Assembly: GCA_016703005.1 (NCBI GenBank)
Contig: JADJCX010000021.1
Coordinates: 11,567 to 75,566 of the forward strand
DNA length: 64,000 bases
Source: Flavobacteriales bacterium
Lineage (GTDB): Bacteria > Bacteroidota > Bacteroidia > Flavobacteriales_F > PHOS-HE28
Direction: 5' to 3'
The notes under the pieces were generated by a model that worked only from the letters and a program-made list of their open reading frames with translations, was not told where the DNA came from and searched no databases. The position numbers were made by a program, and so were the translations under genes. Every line of letters begins with the position of its first letter. Within the stretch, counting starts at the first letter, position 1. Below are positions 1 to 7,506 of the stretch, piece after piece.

Positions 1-1
1 T

Positions 2-550
2 GATAAACCCCTTGAAGAGGGGAGCATCGCCAGCGTTGACTGTGGTGTATTGATGAACGAGTTCTATGGCGACAGTGCGTACACGTTCATGATCGGTGAA
101 GTGAGCGAGCAGGCGAAACGATTGCTGCGGGTAACGCAGGAATGTCTTGCGCTCGGCATCGCACAAGCGATCGATGGCAATAGGGTGGGCGACATCGGCC
201 ACGCGATCCAGTATCATGCGGAAGGCCATGGATATGGCGTTGTGCGGGAACTGGTGGGCCATGGCGTTGGCCGCAAACTGCACGAGGCCCCCGAAGTGCC
301 CAACTATGGGCGTCGAGGGCAGGGTGTGAGATTGAAGACCGGGATGGTGTTGGCGATAGAGCCCATGATCAACGGCGGTAGCAAAGAAGTGCGGCAGGAG
401 CCCGATGGTTGGACGATCGTGACGCGCGACGGCAAACAGAGCGCCCACTTCGAACACACGGTAGCGGTGCGCGATGGCAAAGCAGAGGTCCTTTCAACGT
501 TCGAACACATCGAGAATGTGCTTCGGGCGAAGAAGAGCATATTGAATTGA
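2..550 (+). CDS. map: Methionine aminopeptidase, type I (5' end cut by window)
   Basis: Removes the initiator methionine from nascent cytosolic proteins with a two-metal centre. The reading frame is open from base 2, so the gene starts before the window and only the C-terminal ~182 residues are present. All the expected metal ligands in this part are visible in order: Asp in VDCGV, Asp in YGDSAYTF, His in GHGVGRKLHEAP, Glu in EPMINGG and Glu in the final HFEHTVAV. The first in-frame ATG (base 50) lies inside the conserved metal-binding core and cannot be the start. It precedes infA by 54 bases in the classical ribosomal-protein operon order. Nothing looks abnormal in the visible part. Confidence 0.95.
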   Translation, partial: DKPLEEGSIASVDCGVLMNEFYGDSAYTFMIGEVSEQAKRLLRVTQECLALGIAQAIDGNRVGDIGHAIQYHAEGHGYGVVRELVGHGVGRKLHEAPEVPNYGRRGQGVRLKTGMVLAIEPMINGGSKEVRQEPDGWTIVTRDGKQSAHFEHTVAVRDGKAEVLSTFEHIENVLRAKKSILN

Positions 551-604
551 AACAAGCCGGAGGCGGAAGCTGACGGTGAAGAAATAGGAGGAAGAAGGAA
601 ACGG

Positions 605-826
605 ATGACGAAGACAGGCAGCATAGAGCAGGATGGCATCATCAAAGAGGCGCTTTCGAATGCCATGTTCCGTGTGGAACTGGAGAACGGGCACATCATT
701 GTGGCGCACATCAGTGGCAAAATGCGCATGCACTACATCCGCATACTTCCCGGCGATAAAGTGAAACTGGAGATGAGCCCTTACGACTTGAGCAAAGGCC
801 GCATCACCTTCCGATACAAGACCTGA
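605..826 (+). CDS. infA: Translation initiation factor IF-1
   Basis: Small S1/OB-fold protein that binds the 30S A site and works with IF-2 and IF-3 at initiation. The 73-residue product has normal family length. It shows the typical run GIIKEALSNAMFRVELENG, followed by MRMHYIRILPGDKV and the C-terminal LSKGRITFRYK. An AGGAGGAAG-type purine stretch sits just upstream of the ATG. It lies between map and rpmJ, as in most bacteria. Confidence 0.97.
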   Translation: MTKTGSIEQDGIIKEALSNAMFRVELENGHIIVAHISGKMRMHYIRILPGDKVKLEMSPYDLSKGRITFRYKT

Positions 827-842
827 AGAAGAACAACGACCC

Positions 843-958
843 ATGAAGATCAGGGCCTCCATCAAGAAACGTTCAGCGGATTGCAGATCGTGCGCCGCAA
901 GGGACGTCTGTACGTGATCAACAAGAAGAACCCCAAGTTCAAGCAGCGTCAAGGCTGA
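843..958 (+). CDS. rpmJ: 50S ribosomal protein L36, disrupted by a 1-base deletion
   Basis: The ATG at 843 begins MKIRASIKKRSADC. After the Cys codon at 882-884 the frame must shift to continue as IVRRKGRLYVINKKNPKF and end QRQG-stop at 956-958. Restoring one base, most simply a missing A beside base 885, gives a 38-residue L36 of the Bacteroidota type. The visible CxxC-region Cys and the basic C-terminus are otherwise normal. The gene sits 16 bases after infA and 18 bases before rpsM. L36 is a small 50S zinc-ribbon protein. Since the rest is perfectly conserved, a consensus error is more likely than real loss. The gene is too short and broken to appear as a clean reading frame. Confidence 0.88.
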
Positions 959-976
959 GAACGCAACCGAACGAGC

Positions 977-1354
977 ATGGCACGTATCGCAGGCATAGAC
1001 CTACCGAAAAACAAACGGGGCTGCATCGGCCTCACCTACATCTACGGCGTGGGCCGCAGCCACGCGCTGTGGATCCTCGAAAAGGCCGAGGTGGACCCGG
1101 ACATCAAGGTGGAGGATTGGGATGACGACCAGCAGGGCCGTATCCGCACCGTGATCAACGAGAACATCAAGGTGGAAGGCGCACTCCGCAGCGAGATGCA
1201 ATTGAGCGTCAAGCGCCTCATCGACATCAACAGCTACCGTGGCAACCGCCACCGCAACGGCCTGCCCGTTCGCGGCCAGCGTACCCGCACCAACAGCCGC
1301 ACCCGCAAGGGCCGTAGGAAAACGGTGGCGAACAAGAAGAAAGTCACGAAGTAA
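977..1354 (+). CDS. rpsM: 30S ribosomal protein S13
   Basis: Head protein of the 30S subunit that contacts the P-site tRNA and bridges to the 50S. The 125-residue product begins MARIAGIDLPKNKRG. It has the helix-two-turn-helix motif LTYIYGVGRSHA and the C-terminal basic tail RGNRHRNGLPVRGQRTRTN followed by a Lys/Arg-rich end. Length and order match the family. It is separated from rpsK by 36 bases containing a perfect palindrome (1360-1377). Confidence 0.97.
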   Translation: MARIAGIDLPKNKRGCIGLTYIYGVGRSHALWILEKAEVDPDIKVEDWDDDQQGRIRTVINENIKVEGALRSEMQLSVKRLIDINSYRGNRHRNGLPVRGQRTRTNSRTRKGRRKTVANKKKVTK

Positions 1355-1359
1355 TCGCA

Positions 1360-1377
1360 AGGGCGATCGATCGCCCT
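1360..1377. repeat. Perfect 18-base palindrome between rpsM and rpsK
   Basis: The sequence AGGGCGATCGATCGCCCT is its own reverse complement. It lies 6 bases after the rpsM stop and 13 bases before the rpsK ATG. As RNA it could form a short GC-rich stem, but no U-tract follows, so it is not an obvious terminator. A similar GGGCGA...TCGCCC hairpin lies after rpoA (3558-3577). It may be a processing or attenuation site, or a small interspersed palindrome. Confidence 0.6.
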
Positions 1378-1390
1378 AACAGAGAAGACC

Positions 1391-1810
1391 ATGGCCAAAC
1401 AAGCAGCCGATACCAAATCAGGAGGAGCCTCCGCCGGCAAGAAGAAGAAGAAGACCGTCCATGTGGAGGCCTTCGGCGAGGCGCACATCCGTGCCACCTT
1501 CAACAACATCATCATCAGCCTTACGAACACGAAGGGCGAAGTGATCAGCTGGGCCAGCGCCGGCAAGATGGGGTTCAAGGGCAGCAAGAAGAACACACCC
1601 TACGCAGGCCAAACGGCTGCTGAGGAAGCCGCACGCGAAGCCCACGAGTTGGGTCTGCGCAAGGTGAAGGTGTTCGTGAACGGCCCAGGTAGCGGCCGCG
1701 AGAGCGCCATCCGCGCACTGCACAACAGCGGCGTGGAAGTGACCGAAATCATTGATCAGACCCCAATGCCACACAACGGCTGCCGCCCGCCCAAAAAGCG
1801 TCGCGTCTGA
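1391..1810 (+). CDS. rpsK: 30S ribosomal protein S11
   Basis: Platform protein of the 30S subunit. The 139-residue product has a Lys-rich N-terminal extension (KKKKKTVHVEAFGEAHI). The conserved core follows: TFNNIIISLTN, GEVISWASAGKMGFKGSKK, TPYAGQTAAEEAA, and GPGSGRESAIRALHNSGVEV. The C-terminus is PMPHNGCRPPKKRRV. The Asn-Gly pair in the PHNGCR motif is the known site of isoaspartate formation in E. coli S11. It is followed after 29 bases by rpsD. Nothing unusual apart from the basic N-terminal tail, which is common in this phylum. Confidence 0.97.
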   Translation: MAKQAADTKSGGASAGKKKKKTVHVEAFGEAHIRATFNNIIISLTNTKGEVISWASAGKMGFKGSKKNTPYAGQTAAEEAAREAHELGLRKVKVFVNGPGSGRESAIRALHNSGVEVTEIIDQTPMPHNGCRPPKKRRV

Positions 1811-1839
1811 TCCATCAACCCGAGTAAGAAGACACAACG

Positions 1840-2481
1840 ATGGCACGCTATACAGGACCCAAAACCCGCATCAACCGCAAGTTCAAGGAGCCGATCCTCG
1901 GCCCTGACAAGTGGATGGAGCGCAAGCCCTACCAACCCGGCCAGCACGGCGCCCCCAGCGGCCCCGGCGCGAAAGGCAAAGGCGGTGGCGGCAAACGTCG
2001 CAGCAAGCAGAGCGAATACAGCATCCAGCTGCAGGAGAAGCAAAAGGCGAAGTACACCTATGGCATCCTGGAGCGCCAATTCTCCAAGATGTTCAGCTTG
2101 GCCGCAAGCAAGAAGGGTATCACCGGCGAGGTGTTGCTGCAGCTCTGCGAAGCGCGCTTGGACAACACGGTATACCGTATGGGCATCGCCCGTACACGTC
2201 GTGCTGCCCGCCAGTTGGTGAGCCACGGCCACATCACGGTGAACCAAGGTCTGGTGAACATCCCAAGCTATAGCGTTCGCCCCGGCGACACCGTAGCGGT
2301 GCGCGAGAAGAGCCGTGCATTGGAGGTGATCACGAACAGCACGCACGGCGCGCCAGCGCGACATGATTGGTTGGATTTCGATCCCGCGAACATGGTTGGT
2401 AAAGTGATCGCCTTGCCGGAGCGCGCACAGATACCCGAGAACATCCGCGAGCAACTGATCGTGGAATTGTACAGCAAGTAA
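1840..2481 (+). CDS. rpsD: 30S ribosomal protein S4
   Basis: Primary 16S rRNA-binding assembly protein. The 213-residue product begins MARYTGPKTRINRKF. It carries the N-terminal S4 domain with a Gly/Lys-rich loop (GAKGKGGGGKRR, near residues 44-55) and the S4 RNA-binding domain LCEARLDNTVYRMG...ARQLVSHGHITVNQ. It is about ten residues longer than the E. coli protein because of the Gly/Lys loop. In other bacteria S4 represses the alpha operon translationally; no such leader can be recognised here. Confidence 0.97.
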   Translation: MARYTGPKTRINRKFKEPILGPDKWMERKPYQPGQHGAPSGPGAKGKGGGGKRRSKQSEYSIQLQEKQKAKYTYGILERQFSKMFSLAASKKGITGEVLLQLCEARLDNTVYRMGIARTRRAARQLVSHGHITVNQGLVNIPSYSVRPGDTVAVREKSRALEVITNSTHGAPARHDWLDFDPANMVGKVIALPERAQIPENIREQLIVELYSK

Positions 2482-2558
2482 GCCCAAGGGGCAGGAGCAG
2501 GAGCAGCAGGCAGGAAGTGGCCAAGTAGAACACCAACAACGAACAACCAACAACCAAC

Positions 2559-3551
2559 ATGCCCATTCTCGATTTCCAACGGCCTGACAAGGTCACGATG
2601 ATCGAAAGCGACGACCAGCGCGGAACCTTCGAATTCCGCCCGTTGGAGCCCGGCTACGGTATCACGATCGGCAATGCTCTTCGTCGCATTCTGCTCAGCA
2701 GCCTCGAGGGCCACGCCATCACGGCGGTGCGCATCGAAGGCGTGCAGCATGAGTTCAGCACCATCAAGGGCGTGATCGAGGATGTGACGGAGATCGTCCT
2801 CAACCTGAAGCAAGTGCGTTTCCGCCGTCAATTGGAAGATGTCAGCACCGAAAAGGTGAGCCTAACTATTACGGGCAAGGACAGCTTCACCGCAGGCGAT
2901 ATCGGCAAGCACACCACCGGTTTCCAAGTGCTGAACCCGGAACAGGTGATCTGCCACATGGAGAGCAATGTGAAGCTCACGGTGGAAGTCACGATCGGCA
3001 AGGGTCGCGGTTACGTGCCTGCGGAAGAGAACAAGGTGGAAGGTTCGCCCATCGGTACCATCTATATCGACAGCATCTTCACGCCGATCAAGAACGTGAA
3101 GTACAGCGTGGACAACACACGTGTGGAGCAGAAGACGGACTATGAGAAGCTCACTATCGAGCTGCTCACCGACGGAAGCATCAACCCGAAGAATGCGTTG
3201 CAGGAAGCCGCCAAGATCCTCATCCATCACTTCATGCTCTTCAGCGACGAGCGTATCAGCCTCGAACTGGAAGAGCGCGTGAAGGAGGAAGAGTTCGACG
3301 AGACGAGCTTGCACATGCGCCAGATGCTGAAGACCAAATTGGTCGACATGGACCTGAGCGTGCGCGCCCTCAACTGCTTGAAAGCTGCCGATATCGAAAC
3401 CCTCGGCGACTTGGTGAGCTACAACAAGAACGACCTCTTGAAGTTCCGCAACTTCGGTAAGAAGAGCTTGACCGAGTTGGAGGATCTCGTGGAGAACAAA
3501 GGCCTCACCTTCGGTATGAACGTGAGCAAGTACAAACTGGACAAGGAGTGA
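2559..3551 (+). CDS. rpoA: DNA-directed RNA polymerase subunit alpha
   Basis: Assembly platform of RNA polymerase. The 330-residue product has the dimerising N-terminal domain with FEFRPLEPGYGITIGNALRRILLSSLEG and the central insert. A flexible linker rich in Glu (about residues 230-250) follows. The C-terminal helix-hairpin-helix domain (LSVRALNCLKAADIETLGDL, RNFGKKSLTELEDLV) binds UP elements and activators. Length is normal. The 77-base gap after rpsD contains AC-rich sequence (CAACAACGAACAACCAAC) and no strong hairpin. Confidence 0.97.
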   Translation: MPILDFQRPDKVTMIESDDQRGTFEFRPLEPGYGITIGNALRRILLSSLEGHAITAVRIEGVQHEFSTIKGVIEDVTEIVLNLKQVRFRRQLEDVSTEKVSLTITGKDSFTAGDIGKHTTGFQVLNPEQVICHMESNVKLTVEVTIGKGRGYVPAEENKVEGSPIGTIYIDSIFTPIKNVKYSVDNTRVEQKTDYEKLTIELLTDGSINPKNALQEAAKILIHHFMLFSDERISLELEERVKEEEFDETSLHMRQMLKTKLVDMDLSVRALNCLKAADIETLGDLVSYNKNDLLKFRNFGKKSLTELEDLVENKGLTFGMNVSKYKLDKE

Positions 3552-3557
3552 TCGTAA

Positions 3558-3577
3558 GGGCGACGCTTGCGTCGCCC
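3558..3577. repeat. Hairpin between rpoA and rplQ
   Basis: Two perfect 9-base arms, GGGCGACGC and GCGTCGCCC, are separated by TT, directly after the rpoA stop. No U-run follows, and rplQ continues the operon 28 bases downstream, so a strong terminator is unlikely. The element resembles the palindrome after rpsM (TAAGGGCGA versus AAGGGCGA, same flanking position after a stop codon). Confidence 0.6.
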
Positions 3578-3605
3578 ACTACGGAACGAAGCAGACCCTA
3601 CAGTC

Positions 3606-4100
3606 ATGAGACACGGAAACAAGAACAACGCGCTTGGCCGCAAAAAGGCCCACCGCGACGCGCTGATGAGCAACATGGCGATCAGCTTGATCGCGCACAA
3701 GCGCATCGAAACAACTCTCGCCAAGGCAAAAGCCCTGCGCCGGTTCGTTGAGCCGTTGCTCACCAAGAGCAAGGCCGACAACACGCACAGCCGTCGTGTG
3801 GTGTTCGGTTACCTGCAGAACAAGGACGCCGTGAGCGCACTGTTCCGTGATGTGGCGCCGAAGATCGCCGCTCGCCCAGGCGGGTACACGCGTATCCTGA
3901 AAATGGGTAACCGTACCGGCGATGCTGCTGAGATGGCCCTCATCGAACTGGTCGATTTCAACGACCTGTATGTGAAAGAGGCCGCTGGTGCCGAAGCCAA
4001 GAAGACACGCCGCAGCCGTCGTAGCCCAAGCGCGAAAAAGGCCGCTGGTGACGCAGCTCCTGAAGCTCCCAAGGCGGAGGATGAGGCGAAGCCTGAGTGA
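3606..4100 (+). CDS. rplQ: 50S ribosomal protein L17
   Basis: The ATG at 3606 gives the canonical start MRHGNKNNALGRKKAHR; an upstream in-frame start at 3567 lies inside the hairpin and is rejected. The L17 core (residues 1-~116) includes MSNMAISLIAHKRIETTLAKAKALRR and the C-terminal GGYTRILKMGNRTGDAAEMALIELVDF. It is followed by a 45-residue low-complexity tail rich in Lys, Arg, Ala and Glu, as is usual in Bacteroidota. L17 sits near the polypeptide exit tunnel. It is the last gene of the ribosomal operon, before the terminator at 4126. Confidence 0.96.
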   Translation: MRHGNKNNALGRKKAHRDALMSNMAISLIAHKRIETTLAKAKALRRFVEPLLTKSKADNTHSRRVVFGYLQNKDAVSALFRDVAPKIAARPGGYTRILKMGNRTGDAAEMALIELVDFNDLYVKEAAGAEAKKTRRSRRSPSAKKAAGDAAPEAPKAEDEAKPE

Positions 4101-4125
4101 TGCTTATCCACGATCTGTGAAGAAC

Positions 4126-4155
4126 GAGGCGCCGAGAGGCGCCTCTTCTTTTTCC
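4126..4155 (+). terminator. Rho-independent terminator after rplQ
   Basis: Arms GAGGCGCC (4126-4133) and GGCGCCTC (4138-4145) with a GAGA tetraloop, followed by TTCTTTTTC. Placed 25 bases after the rplQ stop, it closes the ribosomal/alpha operon and separates it from carA. Confidence 0.88.
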
Positions 4156-4163
4156 CGTCCCGG

Positions 4164-4171
4164 TACTTTCG
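4164..4171 (+). promoter_or_regulatory. Possible -7 box of the carA promoter
   Basis: TACTTTCG lies 31 bases before the carA ATG and just after the terminator. It matches the Bacteroidota TAnnTTTG -7 consensus except for TTC in place of TTT. I see no clear TTG at the expected upstream distance, so this is tentative. Confidence 0.3.
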
Positions 4172-4202
4172 CGCCGCGCTCATCGAAAGCAAGTCATCCC
4201 CA

Positions 4203-5334
4203 ATGCTCATCAGTCAACGCCCTGAAGCCATCCTGCTCCTCGCTGATGGTACTGTGTTCAAAGGGCGGTCGGTCGGGTCGATCGGGACGACCGTGGGTGA
4301 GATCTGCTTCAATACCGGCATGACCGGGTACCAGGAGATCTTCACTGACCCCAGCTACACGGGCCAGATCATGGTGATGGCCTCGCCGCATATTGGCAAC
4401 TACGGCGTGCATGCGGATGAAAGCGAGAGCGGTTCAGTGAAGATCGCGGGGCTCGTGGTGAAAAAGTTCAGTGAGGTGTGGAGCCGTCCGGGTGGTACCG
4501 GGAGTTTGCAGGATTTCCTGGATCGGCAAAACGTCGTGGGGATCAGCGATATCGACACGCGGAAACTGGTGCGCCATATCCGTGACAAGGGTGCCCAGAA
4601 TGCGATCATCAGCAGTGCTGTTATGGCTCTTCCTGAGTTGAGGGAACTGTTGTCGGCAGCGCCGGGCATGGAGGGGCTGGAACTGAGCAGCACTGTGAGC
4701 ACGAAGGCGGCCTACACGGTTGGGGATGGTGTGCATCGTGTTGCGCTTGTGGACTTTGGGGTCAAGGCGAACATCGAGCGCTGCTTGACCGAACGCGGAT
4801 GCACAGTTCGGGTCTTCCCGATGAGTGCGCCCGTGAAGGACATGTTGGCGTGGAAGCCGAATGGTTTCCTGTTGAGCAACGGCCCGGGAGATCCGGGCGC
4901 CATGCCCGAGAGTGTCTCCCTAGTGAAGAGCATCGTGGAAAGCGGTCTGCCGGTGTTCGGTATTTGCCTCGGGCACCAACTGCTGGCGGAAAGTCAGGGC
5001 ATCGGTACCCGGAAGATGCACCATGGTCATCGTGGCATCAACCACCCGATCAAGAACTTGGAAACTGGCCACGATGAAGTGACGAGCCAGAACCATGGCT
5101 TCGTGGTGGACCGTGGTGCAGCTGAAAAGAACGATGCCGTAAGCATAACGCATGTCCACTTGAACGATGGCAGCGTGGCAGGGATCCGGGTTGAAGGGAC
5201 GTCCGGTGTTCAGCGTGCAGTACCACCCGGAGGCGGGCCCCGGACCGTTCGACGCTCGCTACCTCTTCGATGATTTCGTGAACAATATGAAGCAGCACGC
5301 CAGCATTCAGAAGGGCAGTCTGCAGAACGCATAG
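4203..5334 (+). CDS. carA: Carbamoyl-phosphate synthase small (glutaminase) subunit, one frameshift
   Basis: Hydrolyses glutamine to feed ammonia to CarB for arginine and pyrimidine synthesis. The N-terminal CPSase_sm domain shows LLLADGTVFKGRSVG and FNTGMTGYQEI. The class I glutaminase domain has GNGPGDP-like LSNGPGDPGAMPES and the nucleophile Cys in GICLGHQLLA. The clean frame goes off after GIRVEG. Removing one base near 5199 restores RPVFSVQYHPEAGPGPFDARYLFDDF, which holds the catalytic His and Glu, and ends at a TAG at 5332-5334. The reconstructed protein is ~376 residues, normal for the family. The indel is probably a consensus error. carB is about 57 kb away at the other end of the window. 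enolase follows 12 bases downstream. Confidence 0.93.
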
Positions 5335-5346
5335 CACCCTCTTAGC

Positions 5347-6633
5347 ATGAGTTTGATAGCGAAGATCCAAGCCCGCGAGATCCTCGACTCCCGTGGCAAC
5401 CCCACCATCGAAGTGGATGTGTACACCGATGCAGGCCACATGGGCCGAGCTGCGGTGCCAAGCGGTGCCAGCACAGGTGCGCATGAGGCCGCCGAACTGC
5501 GCGACAACGACAAGAAGCGCTACCTGGGCAAAGGCGTACAGAAAGCCGTGGAGCATGTGAACGAAACGTTGAACGCTGAACTGCACGGGGCGAACGTGGC
5601 GGACCAAGTGATCATCGATCGCGTAATGATCAGCCTCGACGGAACGAGCAACAAGAGCAACCTCGGGGCGAACGCCATCCTGGGCGTGAGCCTGGCCGTT
5701 GCGAAAGCCGCTGCGAGCGAAGCAGGATTGCCATTGTACCGATACGTGGGTGGTGTTGGCGCCCGCACATTGCCCGTGCCGATGATGAACATCCTCAACG
5801 GCGGCGCGCATGCCGACAACAAGGTCGACATCCAAGAGTTCATGGTGATGCCGGTCGGTGCGGCAAGGTTCGCTGAGGGTTTGCGCATGGGAGCGGAGAT
5901 CTTCCATCATCTGAAAGCAGTGCTGAAAGGCAAGAAGCTCGGCACAAACGTTGGCGATGAAGGAGGCTTCGCGCCAGACCTGCAGAGCAATGAGGAGGCG
6001 CTGAAGTTGGTGATGCAGGCCATCGAGAAGGCTGGCTACAAACCAGGGGATGATGTGGTGCTCGCCCTTGATGCGGCGAGTACCGAATTCTACGACAGCA
6101 AGAAAGGTGTGTACACCTTGGAGAGCACCGGGGATAAGCTGAGCAGCGATGACATGGTGGCGATGTGGAAGGACTGGACCAAGCGTTATCCGATCGTGAG
6201 CATTGAGGACGGTTTGGCTGAAGACGATTGGGCGGGATGGAAGATGCTTACCACGGCACTTGGGAGCAAGGTTCAGTTGGTTGGTGATGATCTCTTCGTC
6301 ACCAACACCGAGCGTCTTTCGAAGGGCATCAAAGAGGGCATTGCCAATAGCATACTGGTGAAGGTGAACCAGATCGGGACCCTCACAGAGACGATGGAAG
6401 CCGTGGAGATGGCACACAAGAACGGCTATACCGCCGTAATGAGCCACCGGAGTGGTGAAACGGAGGACAGCACGATCGCTGACCTTGCCGTGGCCACCAA
6501 TTGCGGCCAGATCAAAACCGGAAGCGCCTCACGCTCGGACAGGATCGCCAAGTACAACCAGCTATTGCGTATCGAGGAGCAGTTGAACAAGGTTGCCGTG
6601 TATCCCGGTCGCCGATTGCGCTACGTCGGTTGA
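5347..6633 (+). CDS. eno: Enolase
   Basis: Interconverts 2-phosphoglycerate and phosphoenolpyruvate in glycolysis. The 428-residue product is full length and intact. It shows the N-terminal AREILDSRGNPTIEVDV, the loop SGASTGAHEAAELRD and the metal-ligand region. SIEDGLAEDDWAGW, the catalytic Lys region LVKVNQIGTLTET and the signature SHRSGETEDSTIADLAV follow. The C-terminus is PGRRLRYVG. carA lies immediately upstream, so carA-eno could be co-transcribed; the same order is known in other Bacteroidota. Confidence 0.97.
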   Translation: MSLIAKIQAREILDSRGNPTIEVDVYTDAGHMGRAAVPSGASTGAHEAAELRDNDKKRYLGKGVQKAVEHVNETLNAELHGANVADQVIIDRVMISLDGTSNKSNLGANAILGVSLAVAKAAASEAGLPLYRYVGGVGARTLPVPMMNILNGGAHADNKVDIQEFMVMPVGAARFAEGLRMGAEIFHHLKAVLKGKKLGTNVGDEGGFAPDLQSNEEALKLVMQAIEKAGYKPGDDVVLALDAASTEFYDSKKGVYTLESTGDKLSSDDMVAMWKDWTKRYPIVSIEDGLAEDDWAGWKMLTTALGSKVQLVGDDLFVTNTERLSKGIKEGIANSILVKVNQIGTLTETMEAVEMAHKNGYTAVMSHRSGETEDSTIADLAVATNCGQIKTGSASRSDRIAKYNQLLRIEEQLNKVAVYPGRRLRYVG

Positions 6634-6687
6634 TCGATAAGCTGAGCGGTGGGCGTGCGGTTGACGCCCTTCACCGATCTTCGGGCC

Positions 6688-7506
6688 ATGGACATACGCG
6701 CAAGCGCCTTCGTGTTCTGCGTGTTCACATGCTTTGTAGGCGCCATCGGTCAACAGGCGCCCATTGATAGCACCCAGTATTGGCAGAAGGACCGCGAATG
6801 GAAAGTCCGGAATTTCGGTCATGCGATCGGGGTGGAGATCGGGTGGTATGAGGCGCACGATCTGGCTACCATGCAGTTGTTCTCACGCAATGGATCCGTG
6901 GTGGACATGTCCAAGGACTATGAACGCATCTATTTTCTTTCAGCCTCACTATCGCTCCATACCCAGCAGGATGTCAGTTGGAGCCGAATTGACAACGGCA
7001 CACTTGGTGGTCACCAATGGAGGTTCTCGCTGGACCGCTTTCCAGGCCGCACGTCCGGCATGGTCGCTGAAACCGATTCCATCGCCGGTGATTCGGTGTA
7101 CACAATGAGCACCGCGTATTTCTACGCCCAGAACGAAGCCGGTTTAACGGTGGAGCGTCGGTGGCGCAGCAACGAGCGTCGGCCGTTCTATTTCGGCGGT
7201 GGATTGGCTTTGGGACTTGGTACCACGACCAACAGCCAGTTCTACGTCTATGAATCGACGCGCCTTCGCGACTTTAGTGGGACGCGCTTGATCACCAGCA
7301 ATGAGGAGTACTACCCCGGCAAGCGTTGCACTTATCTCCGGGCGAGCCTTACCGGGCGAGCAGGGGTGCGGATCTTGAAACGGGTGGACATCGCCTTGGA
7401 GGCGGCATATGGTACGGGGCTGCAAATGATCCACGGCAGCGATGTTCGCGTGATGAACCAGCGTGTTGCCGTGTGCTTTTCCACACGGTACACCATCAAG
7501 CGCTGA
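6688..7506 (+). CDS. Secreted, barrel-like hypothetical protein
   Basis: Not assigned to a family. The ATG at 6688 is chosen over an upstream in-frame start at 6649 because it directly begins a signal peptide (MDIRASAFVFCVFTCFVGAIGQ). The mature ~250 residues alternate polar and aromatic positions (RPFYFGGGLALGLG, LRASLTGRAGVRIL, DIALEAAYGTG) and end in a short strand (VAVCFSTRYTIKR). This pattern is typical of Bacteroidota outer-membrane beta-barrels. It stands 54 bases after enolase and converges on the M1 peptidase gene. Outer-membrane location is inferred; no function can be given. Confidence 0.7.
   Translation: MDIRASAFVFCVFTCFVGAIGQQAPIDSTQYWQKDREWKVRNFGHAIGVEIGWYEAHDLATMQLFSRNGSVVDMSKDYERIYFLSASLSLHTQQDVSWSRIDNGTLGGHQWRFSLDRFPGRTSGMVAETDSIAGDSVYTMSTAYFYAQNEAGLTVERRWRSNERRPFYFGGGLALGLGTTTNSQFYVYESTRLRDFSGTRLITSNEEYYPGKRCTYLRASLTGRAGVRILKRVDIALEAAYGTGLQMIHGSDVRVMNQRVAVCFSTRYTIKR

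Noticed and set aside
50..550. Start of map at the ATG at base 50
   Set aside because: The frame is open upstream and the residues before it (VDCGV) hold an essential metal ligand, so the gene begins outside the window.
5050..6447. 465-codon minus-strand frame opposite carA and eno
   Set aside because: It lies antisense to two clearly conserved enzymes and has no recognisable motif.
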